DNA of 64,000 nt from contig BQKZ01000829.1 in assembly GCA_036244855.1 (NCBI GenBank), forward strand, positions 13,806 to 77,805, read 5' to 3'. The notes under the pieces were generated by a model. That model ran no database searches. It was not told where the DNA came from and saw only the letters and a program-made list of their open reading frames with translations. Shown here piece by piece: positions 1-12,100 of this stretch. The translations under genes and the position numbers were made by a program. Source of the stretch: Temnopleurus reevesii (taxonomy: Eukaryota > Echinodermata > Echinoidea > Temnopleuroida > Temnopleuridae). Within the stretch, counting starts at the first letter, position 1; each line of letters opens with the position of its first letter.

Positions 1-134
1 TCTATCTCTCTCTTTGTCAGCAACATTACAAGTTCCACTATTTATGGCATGCGCAAACTACAATCACCACAATCAATAAACTTCAACTCTTATTACTTAG
101 CACCATTACCTCATTAACAGAACTAAACACTTAC

Positions 135-179
135 CTTTAGGTGTACTATGGACAGGTATGATAGTTTGAGGAATATTAT
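135..179 (-). CDS. CELSR: CELSR exon w28: small tail exon (45 nt), last one in the window
   Basis: Acceptor tgtctttacag/at, donor aaag/gtaagt; phase 1 on both sides. It encodes (D)[14 protein letters not shown]. 'HSTPK' recurs in vertebrate CELSR tails shortly after the acidic serine cluster. The perfect GTAAGT donor shows the coding sequence continues below base 1. Confidence 0.8.
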
Positions 180-3100
180 CTGTAAAGACAAAAATGAATG
201 ACAATTCGATAATTAAATTCCATTGAATTCCAGTCATCACTTATCAATTAATCATAGCAGACACCATTACTAAATAGTACATAAAAAGAGGACTGATGGA
301 AGTGTGTAATATTTTGCATTCCTTAATTTGGTGGCAGCGGTGGGATGTTAATATCAACATAACCAGGATAGGATATTTAGTGAAGCTTTTTCAAGACATT
401 GCAAGACATGATTCCAAGTCTTTAGCATTCTTAACACAGTATCATTATGTCAAGAGGTCAACATATCATATATGGTTGTCATGATAGACCAAAGAATAAA
501 CAACTTCATACCAAATGTTAAGAAAATTTCCGGTATCCTTTAAGAATGCAATTCCAGTATGGATACTATTTGTGTGATTTTTTTTTCACAACAAATGGAC
601 ACTCTATCACAAAGCAATAACTTGTGTAAACAGCTTGTAGGCTATTTTAGACAGATTGGACTAGTTTATTTATCAAAATAAGAAACATTTTGCCTTCTGA
701 ATTGCTCAATCATGTTTCAAATCTTGTTATGTGGTACGAAGACCCCCATCCCCTTTCCATTGAGAAATTGAGTGAGTTGCATACCTGGTAAGTTGACCTT
801 CTTTGGTGTATTCTTCCATTGGTCTTTATTAGGGAGAGGAGCAATCTCATCATCATCTGATGAATGAGATGATGCTAACGACATACTGTCTCTCTGACGC
901 TGTACAGACGCATCACTGTCAGAATCAGAATCATTGTCTGGAGAAGGAAACAATACAAACTATGATGGTTATTAAGTTCTAAATTGTTTAACCTGAAGGG
1001 AGGAAGGTAGATACACATCACAAAAACTTAAAATCCTGTCAGAGAGGAGATGATGTTTCAATCACTCTCTCACTTTGCAAAAAAAATACTCTTTTTATGA
1101 AATAAATGCCTGATATCTTCATGTTTGTACAATGCATGTTAGTTTGAACTCTGTAGTTGAAGAGTATAACATGGCAAAATCTGAAAATGGTGGTAATTTG
1201 GTTAGTAGAATGTGCTGCATTTTAAAAGAAAGGAGAAAATACTATTTTTTCTGGGGAATTGGTAGTAACAGAAAAAAGAATTCTATAAATCCTTAGATTA
1301 ATATTAGGCAAAGGCTGAGTTATTTTCAAAGATGATTCCACAGGTGTTCAAGAAGTAACTGTAGAAATGATCATGAATCAATACATTTTTATTGGAATCC
1401 TCACTGCCAACTGATCAAAACAATTCCAGTGAAACCAAAGACTGTAACCATACATAACATTTTACTGCACATAGCTTACAACCCCGCCCCCGAAAAAATA
1501 ATTTTACACATATGACACGTATAGACAATTTGACAGCAACTGGCAAATATGACAATGTGTAGTTTTAGATGTTAAAATTCAAACTCAAAGTTTAAAATTG
1601 TTACTTTACAAAACTATCGCTGACATATAATAGGAAGTACAGAAAAAATCTTTGCTGAAAATGAGTATTCTCCATAAGATGTACTTGTTGAAAATCATAA
1701 TGACCAATGCACATTGACATATAAGAGAGATGAAATCAGGCAAGTTTTGTGCATGGAATTATAAAATACACAGATTGGTTTACTGATTAGATTAAAGGTT
1801 CATGAAGAGAATTGTATTAAATGGTGAAGGGAACGGGTTTCAATCTTTCAGAAAACAATCATGCAAATTACTTGAAAATACATCATTGAAATACTACAAT
1901 ATATGCTTAAAACTTGAATGCTTATTTCTGTATTTTCTCTCTTTACATGAATAAGACTTAGTTATAAATTAATTCTCAAAGCACAGAAAAATCAACATAG
2001 GCATGCATTTGCAAATCAGTTTTTAATTTTCAGGAATTACTCATTACCGTAATCTCAATTAGTATGTGTCTTACTGATTAAAGTATGTGGCAAACAACAA
2101 AAGTGTATGAACTTTAGTGGAAAATCAACTTGGTTAGGAAGAGACACTATTATCCATTTTCTTTCTCACAAAAAGTCTACCTTCAATTCACAAAACATGT
2201 TTTAATAAAACTAAGTTCAAATTATTTTATTTTTGATTGTCTCGATTGTTCACAGTACTACATAATACATGTAATGAGAATTATATGGTAATCGATAACA
2301 CTATAGTTTTTAGATACATGACAAGGTAACATTCAAAAGAAATTATTTATACTATATGAAGCATTGCATTTGAAAGTTAAGTTCAAAATAAAAATATAAA
2401 ACATAATACTGAAAAGAGAACAAAATGTGGAATAGAAGAGCAAAATATAATCAAAATCATACATCATAAAACATAATTCTAAAAGGGAAATCATAATGAA
2501 ACTTGTAAAGTGATAAGCAGGAAGCACAAGTGGTGAAGGTGTTGCTGGTCAGGATTTCAGTCATGGTGATAACGACTGCGATCTTACCACGACGTTTACG
2601 TCGTCTGCGTGGGTTAGTCTGAAAGCTACCAGAAGATGGCGTTTGATGAGCAATGCTATAATCATAATCCCAGTCTGATGGAGAGCGTTCAATTCAATCC
2701 AGGCAAAAATTATGTTAATATGTGAATTAGTCAATAAATGGTTATGAAACATGGTGAGAAAAGAGGAAACGCCAGACAATGACATAAGAAAATGGTCACA
2801 TTTTATTTGTAGTTGGGTGGGCTATAACTTTGCTATAATATCAGTTTGAGCCACTGTACCAGTTGCTAATTATATTTTCTTTGTATAGTTTGAACAAAAG
2901 TAGAGGGGACATGACAATATTCAATGCCCTTACTTCCAAGTGACACATTTCAATATTATCAAAGACCTAGATTTCCAAGTACTTACTAAAATATTCTACT
3001 GATAGATGACACAGACACATACAACATACTCTACAATGGAACATACACTTATGGTTTTCATTACAAAGTTAATGTGATAGGATTCCAATTCATGGATAGG

Positions 3101-6100
3101 GGGACACAAAGATTTGTAAGTCTATGATGTTCCATATTGTCACTGGAAAGTGCTTCACAATATGACATTTATTGTGTTATTTATGCTGCTTCAATACGAC
3201 AAGTGCCATGTAATCATACTGCATTCCGCAAAAATACCCTTCAATTTATCTCTGTTACTTACATAGTTTGGCAGGCCAGTTGTTCTGAAAGGTATATACC
3301 GCTTCTATAATATCAAGTACAATTATGAGCCCCAAATCATGAGCTTTCACAGAACTCAAATCTTCTAAATTCAAATGATAATGTACTCTAAACCTATTGA
3401 ATATACCCTCAAACAAATGTAACAATTCATAATTACAATGTAGCATTAAATATGGTAAACAAATAACTTGAAAGTTAGTTCAAATAGAAAAAAGGGAAAG
3501 ATGACACACAATATCAAACAAAATACATACTTTTGAAGAAAAGTTATTAGGAAAGGTATTGAGTCAATCATTAACTTTCAAAATTAAACAACTTATCATT
3601 AGATTATTAATTGAACAAAGGACAGGACAGAAATTTCTGCAAATACTTAGTATTTTCAGAAAATAGATAAAAACTTTTATTGTAAACTTTAACTGGTTAT
3701 AAATTACAAATGGTTAAGATACATTAAATGACACACCTCAAAGATCGTAAAATAGGGCTTTGATATTTGAGAGATTATTTAAAATGAAGTAAATATCAAT
3801 AGGAATTTAGAGAACACAAACAAAACCAAAAGACACACAATGGGAATGAATCGCTATCCAAATATGAATGCTTATAATATTGGACCATTTTTAAGTTTTG
3901 AACAATAAAGCATTTGAACTCAGATATCAATAATCATAAATGTGGGAAAATTTGTTGAAAATGTTCTTTTTTTAATAAATGTAAAGTTCTCATGACAGTT
4001 GGTAATGTATATTGTTTTTTCAAACAAACCAGATTCTGTTCAGTGGCTGGGAGTATACAGATGTCTTCCTGTTGTGTTTCCATACTCCATGGTGCATAAT
4101 TATATAGGCATGATTTCCTTAAAGAATCCATCATATTAAAACCAATATTTCCTTAAATAGCAAGCTATATGAACAGCGATGTCCCCCAAGACAGGCAAAC
4201 AGAGACAGACAGATGAAATGAGATCTCACCTAATACATTCATAACAGGATTGGTGTGTCCAATCATACCCATACGAGCAGCTGTGTGTCATGAAGAGAAT
4301 GAATGCATGGAACAAGAAGCACAATACAATGCATGCTGTTAACAAGCAATGATGTCATGATAATGTATACTGTAAAAGTTAACTATATTTCTGCCCAGCC
4401 TCACTATACTAATAAATAGGTCAAAAGTTGATCAATACTCAAGCTCCAACTAGTGTGTAGCTGATAAATCCTGAAAACTTTGTGAATTACATTAATTGAT
4501 ATTGAAAGATAAAAAGTTTATATTTCTATATGATTGTTCCCCACCTAATCATTTTCCATCATTTGACTTCTACGCAGTGATTAAATTGAAATAATTTGAT
4601 ATAAACATGAGCAGTAAATTTTTTAAATGTCAGAGTTATTCTTAATGCACAACCATTTTGTAACCTATAATATTATAGCTTGTTTTATAATGCCTTCCAT
4701 TCATAAAGATCATAAATAAAGAGAACAGCTGAAACTTCTTACCCAAAAGATAATCTTCTTATAAAAATCTTCTTATCATAAAGATCAAGAGAAAGATCCG
4801 TTACCATGAACTCTTGTTCATAATTTATAACATTGTTACATGAATATGTTAGAAATTATGTGTGGAATGAATTAAGTGTTACACTCAATGTTACATTTAT
4901 TTTATCAATAGGAAGAGAAAATGGATGCTATTATTTTTTCTTCATTTCAGATACATTAATGCTATTATATAGTTGTTAAAATAGCAAGGGGACCATTGTT
5001 AGACAGGATTCATAATAGGTTTCAATGTTAGGCTTAAATCAAAGAGTCTCACATTAAATTGTTTGCATGATTCTCTTCAAGAGCTTTATAGAGCTACATT
5101 GTCATCTTCTTCTTTTTTTTTGGGGGGGGGGGGGGCGAGTTATTAGGGGTAGGGTAAATATATGGAAAATATGCAGGATGTTTGGGATAATACATGTCAT
5201 ACAATAGAAGCATGGGGCAAGCATAGGCAACATTAATAATTATTCTATATTCTGTCCACACTTTCATTAACGAGAGGATATAGTTTGCGATTAATTGCTA
5301 ATCTGATAGCGATCGATATCAATCGCAAGTCTATGGCAAATCATGTACTAAAGTTTGCAATTGATAGCAAAATCAAATGGCGATTAATCGCAAACCTTTA
5401 TGTTACGGGGCCCAGATCATGTTCATTTCACCCTATGATTACAGATAACATTCTGGAAAATACCTCCAAAATGGAGTAAATACATTTTTTTATGATTTGA
5501 ACTGCATTAATGTCTAGATCATGATGACTACTTTCCATCATATCTTGAGCATCAAGAACATATCCTAGAATGATGTAACATGGTTATAAACAAATAAGAT
5601 GAATGAAATAAGGAGTATACATGGAGAAAATACTTACCATCTAAATTTGTATCTGCATTGTTTTTATAGTATGATGGCACATAATCAAAATGATTAGATG
5701 GAGAAGTAGTGGTAGTGCTTGCTGTCTTGCGCAAGTAGCCGTCTTGCCGATACACGTTTGGATTACTCATCTTAGATGAACGGCTACTTGCACCTATCGA
5801 TGCTGTTGATATACCAATGTTGTATCTGCCTGGTGTTCCAATTGTATCATTTTTGCTGTATGTCAATGCAGATCGCTGTGAGATGAACAGTCATACAATA
5901 TTTTTTTATCATTTGGTAAAACGAAGTTATCCTAAATATTTTTTCACTCTCCATATTGATTGGTCATGTAACAAATTGGAACAGTCTTACATCAATTGAC
6001 ATCATCATACATATTTCCTATTTGTCTTATTCTTTAAAAAAATCTGCATTTAATTACTTTACATCAAACCTACGTGAAGAGTAATTGGGAGAAACATGAG

Positions 6101-9100
6101 GCTTCGCTTGTAAAATAAAACAATCAATAAGTGCATTCATATTTAAAGTATAATCAAGTATCATTAAAATGATAATAAAAAACATTTACTTAATTTGTGT
6201 GTTCTTATTGCTACAATAGTTCAACACCACTTACTGAGTTTGTGCTTGTATTAACATCGGGTTTGTACTGCTTTCCTTGTATCTTGTGACAGCATCTACA
6301 CCATTCACCTCGTACCTAAAAACAAAGTTAGGTTTTTGTTATATATAGATTACGGTATCTATACTCGATAAATCACAAATGAACAGCATTATATCAAACT
6401 GATAAAACACAAAAACTAAAATTTTTATTGAAATATACACAAAATCACTATTGAACATCATTGCCTCAGCAATTCTTACACCAGTATTCTTACATACATG
6501 TACAGTATTTCCTTCACAAGGACTTAAAATAGACATTCACTTTCAGGTAATCGCTTGTTTTATAGACAGTTATGTTGATAAGATCAACACTGAAGACATT
6601 CAAAATGGTACACAAAAAATAAAATCTGTGTTTACCCTGTAATCCAGGACACAATGGAAGATGAGTACAGCTATTCCTGTGATGCTATTGAAAATCGCAA
6701 AGAGATATTGGTAGATGATGACAGTTTGATTGACAGCTAGTAGACCAAACACCCATGTGATACCAAGCAGTGGGAGCAGGATACCAGCTGAGCGAATACC
6801 AGACCTACAAGAGGAAAAGATAAAACAATTGCATGACAAAATAAGATATTGGCAATGGACAGAAAATAAATATGCTTTTGACTTCTTCTAACAGAGCTGA
6901 CAATGAATCGGTGCTGTTTACTGCAATAATTTGATGACGATTTTTTTTTTCAAGTTGTAGAAGATGAGGGAAATATAAGAATTTTCCTTATTTCAGCTTC
7001 AAGGACAACATGTCTCAGGTTGCCCATATCCAAAATATTTTTGGTTATGCTGTAAGAAATGTGAGAGAGAGTGAGAGGTAGAATTCCTATCCGTTCATTC
7101 ATACGTACTGTCTAATAATGAACAAGTAATGTACATGTACATGTATTTTGGAATATTCCTTGAAATAACACAATACTAGAATACATCCCAGTTCAAAGGA
7201 TTACACAGCCTGGTAATTATACAGCAGCGTTCCAAACAAAATTAAGGTATACTGTATGTTACATGAGATGGCTTTTAGTTTATTAGCTACTAACAAATAC
7301 AATATCAATTTTAAAAACTTATGGTACCTAAATCATCTGCATAAAAAAGAATCTCTTTTAAAAGAGTAAAGCAAACAAATAATGGAATACACATTTACAA
7401 AAAAAAACAAAAAAAAAAAAACAAAGACACACACTTTGTTCAAAAGACTTATTAGTGAGTAAGACTATCCAGTTTCAGCTAAATGATTAATCAATTGAAA
7501 AACACATTTTCTAACAACAAATATAGATAAAGCCTTTGAGGTGTCTAAGTAAATTTGCCAAGAAATATGTTTTAGTGTTATTGTATTTCTGAATTTTATC
7601 AGTAGCTATCTTAGTTGAAATAACTTTTCATCTAAAACATGTACAACAGTTGAACAGACTTGACATGGACAATTTGTGAAAACCATGCAACAAAGAGAGA
7701 GAAGTATGAAGGAAAAGCATATTTTTAATTTGAAAAGTATTAAACATTATTCATGTTCAAAATTTGAATCGTAATTTGCCAGTGAAACACACAGTGCTGA
7801 AATAAAATCATAAAATAATAAAAACTGTAGATACATCCATAAATTATAGGCATACTTGTAATATGAAAATGTGTAAAATCTATATTTAAAAAAAGGAATA
7901 TTCATTGAACACTAGAAATAAGCCTTACATGCACAAAACCTTAATATTCTAACATTTTCTTGTTATGTTTCTCAGTAGCTTATTTAACATTGAAAAATAC
8001 TCTAACATCATTTCTCTCAAAGCATAAACTTTGCAATAACTCATAACTATTCATCTAACTATACAGCCATTACATTTTAGAATGCAGTTAGGCAATCCCT
8101 AATTCAAAGATAAAAAGACATCACAGCTTGAGCAATATCTAAAAAAAAAATGATAAGATACATTCAGCAGAGCTTTGGGTATGATTATTGACATGTGAAC
8201 TTACATAAGAGGTCTAGCAAGATGTGGTTAGTAGTGAAAGTGATGTAACAAGACAATATCATCCATTAAATGTTTGCTGATTATTTACACAACAATTACT
8301 ACAAAATAGCATTCTATTGTCTGCATTAACAAGAAGATGTAGAAATATAGTATGAAACTAAATTCAATTAAATCAAAATATTGAAAATATTCAGAATTTA
8401 GGAAATATTGATTATCTCTTGAAAAAGATGGGTGTCTCTCATTCTTCAAGTGGTAATGCATCAAAGTAACAATTCTCTTCATCATTTATCTTCTGCAAAT
8501 ACTGATTTCAATAAGAGAAAGAAGAAGTTTAGTATTTCAGGAATGTCATCCTAAAGCTTAAAGGAAATAAAGTAATACAATTATAAGGTGGAGATACTGA
8601 TCATACAAAGAAAAATCAATATTCATGTAAAGGCATAAATAAACAATCGGATTCTTACTTTACAATAAAGACTCGTTCGATAAAGAGAAAATAGATCTGG
8701 ATATATAGAATATATAATTATGCAATAATCTGACACCTGATATAGATAAAAATCGCTATGAAAGGTCCATTATAAATTTTATATGATGCAATCACATAGT
8801 TTTTACACTATAATCATTGCGCCGCACAAGTTATTTCAGTTGCTGTATGATATCTCTCGCTCAACTACACATCCTGAAAAACAAGCCCATAGTGAAGTGA
8901 AAAATTTACAATGTGATTCCTAGTACTGTAAATGAGAAGCTTGATGATACTCATGGCAATTCAATTAGATATTTTTTTTAGTTTTTGGATAATTTGTATT
9001 AAAAAACATTTCCTATTTTGTCTTACCTCAGTTTGCCAAACTCTGGATTCTTGTTGGCTGATCTGCAAGACTCCCAAATTGCCAGGAAGATTACAACCAT

Positions 9101-12100
9101 ATTCATCTGAAGATTGAATAGCAATAATACTCTTTGTTAAAAATCAACATTTTAATTACACTGATCTTCATACAAACCATATCTCCTAATTACAATAATA
9201 CATCCTAGAATATTGATATTCTCTATCACACAACTTTCATATTCATGACCAAGTGATGAATCTTTAGGGTGTAACGATCATTTTGGAGCTAGGTATAACA
9301 TAAAAACAAATAGTAAGAAAAAGAAACAACTGAATACTGTATGATCACAAATAGACTAATAAAAAGGCAGCTGAAGAGTTACCATACGTTGCATTATTTT
9401 TACGACCATAAATCTGAAAAGAACTTACCGCCACTACGAGGAGAACAGGTCCTGCAAAGCTCCAAATCAAGAGATCCTCCACAGAAAACCAACAGCTGTT
9501 GAGCAAAGAAGAATAAAATGAAGGATAGGCATATTAAATGAATTAAATGAGGGCAAACATTCTGCGAGACATGCCAATTTCAATTATGAATACAAGCCGA
9601 TTGGCACAAGGTAATATCAACAAGGTTAATATTAAAGATGTACATGAAGTGAACTTACAAGTGTTCACTCCTACTGTTGACCTGTGTGCCATAGTTGATG
9701 TTACTCAGAGGGACAGCTAGACCCACAATGAGAGCAGACACACCATAGGACAGCACATAAGAGTATGTCATTGGACCAGTATTGATGTCTCTGATCTCAG
9801 TCATCATACGATAGAGATGAACTCCTTCAACAAACATCCATCCAAATGCACACAGGAGGGCATAGTGAAGAATGATGGCGACTGCTGTGCACGCATACTA
9901 CAATATATGAAATAAGAGAAAAATATGTTCATAAGTATTCATGTTATTTAGCAAGGGGCAAATCAAGCAAACTCATGGACTTAAATTTGAATAGTTTCAC
10001 TACCAATGGATGTGCTTCAATGACTGAAATACAAGCGATGGGACAACTCAGTGTCTGATATCTTTTGGATACATAAACATATTTTCATATGAGATCATAA
10101 AAGGATTTCTTAAATTCTATAATGATTTCAATTCGCTCAATTTGAATTTTTCAAGTTTAAAAGATATATTCTTGTACATGATCACATTCAAGCACAATTC
10201 ACTTGTACCTGTACTGATAGTATACACTTCATGAAATGCAATAATAATGATTTCCATCATGAGAATATTATTCAGTTCGTATGAAAACATGTCATTCATA
10301 AACATAAGAAATAGCGTTAAATCACTCACATTATTTTCAGTTCCAATGCCAACTCCGAAGGTGACCTCAGCAGCAATGAGTACAAAGCAGAGATTGATAT
10401 GGATACTGTTGAGATTGGTGTGAAGATTGGACACACCAAGGAGAGTGAGGAAGGTGATGAGGAGACAGATGATAGCGATTCCTACACCGATGTACACAGC
10501 TATGGATAGGCTGATCATCACTTCCTCAATGAACTATATGGAGGGAAAAGGGAATCACAATCATTGTACTGTTACAAAGGAGTCTAAAATTATGATAATA
10601 CATCGCTTTTATAATCACAATAGTTTAGATATGATATGAAGTAAGTTACATACATTCAAGATTCTATCCCACTCCTCCTATCAATTTGAACAACATGTTC
10701 AAACTCAACTCAAATTTACAGTCGTGAGACCACAGGTACATATCTTGTGATTGACCCTAGTCTAATATCTTCTTTTAATATAAAGTGAAGCTGATTCAGG
10801 CCTATGTCCATAATTTATTCTCCACATCACTCTACATTTCTGGATAACTCTGCAAAAGGATTGAGAACTAATATGACTTACCATATAAGGAGCATTGTCC
10901 ATGATAACAGCTATGTTAGTAAGATGTGAACAGGAGCAGTTGATATGGGTCCTATTATAACCTGACAGCTCACACCCATCAGTTGACCATCCACCAGTAT
11001 CATTACTGCAAAAAGGAATGTCAAAATTGTTAGCCATTTATTTGTTTGCTGTTTACAGCAACATATAATAATGTTTTGTCTCAATCAATTATCTATTGTG
11101 CAATTTCATGTCAAGTACATATATAACTTTTCTATTTCATATATTAAATAAATACACAAAATAACAACACATGCTTTTACAAATCATAAGTGCATGCCGT
11201 CATGAATCAATACTGTGTAACTAACAAGCTTTCACAGTTTTCACTAATTCAAATTAACTTTGCAAATACTCACTATGTAAAGTCCCAAAAGACACACTGT
11301 GGACCACTTCTATTGACTGCATCTAATGACTGGAATTCAATGACTACTGGCGTGATGAGTGGATCAGGTAGGGTTCCATTGGCAAGCTCATCATAGATTG
11401 AGAATGAAATCACTGGAGTGTCAATGATCTGACCAACTTGATTGTCTGGCACCCTATAGAATGAAGAAGCATAAAGGAAGAATGTTCATACCAAAATTTG
11501 CTTTATAAATGAACAGCACAAGAGCCTAGAAATGGCTTAAAGAATACATACCATTGATTTACCATGTTGTGTAAAAGGAATGAATGACCAATCAAGGAGA
11601 ATCCTGAAAAGAAATGCCTTTCAAATATATTTCAATGAGAAAATGCTAAATCTTAAAAATCACATCCCACCACTGCCACCACATTTTAGTGGTTAGAGTA
11701 AAAACTTGTGGTGCATGTGGTACATAGCAATTTTTAATATAAAAATACTTAAAAGAATCACAGGATGAGACATACTTAGTCATTTTACAATATTGTGCAA
11801 GCTCTTTTGATAAAAATAAAAAATAATTTCTGCAGAGGAGCCATATCCAGAATAAATTCTTACCTGACATTTTTCATAGAACTGTTTGGTAGTAGATTCT
11901 GTAGTGTTGAGTAGAGTATGAAGGCTGTTACAGCAACATTACTAGTCACTGAAAGCTGTGAAGGATCTTCAATCTCTGGTCGTGGTTCTATCAGATCACC
12001 AGGGATATGAGCCTGAGAGTTGTCTTCCAGTGAAAGACGAGTCTCCGTCTCATACTCGGGCACAGCACGAGTGGTGAAGTTCTCACGTAGGATGATATCA

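Larger units (their letters stand above)
180..784 (-). other. Intron between w27 and w28
   Basis: Apart from the read-through tail and AATAAA noted above, this 605-base intron shows no coding pattern. Its ends are gtatgc and ...ctttacag. Confidence 0.7.

Noticed and set aside
10117..10329. Extension of exon w18 downstream (open to 10117)
   Set aside because: The gtgagt donor at 10329 joins TM2 to TM3 in phase and matches the human protein; the rest is intron.
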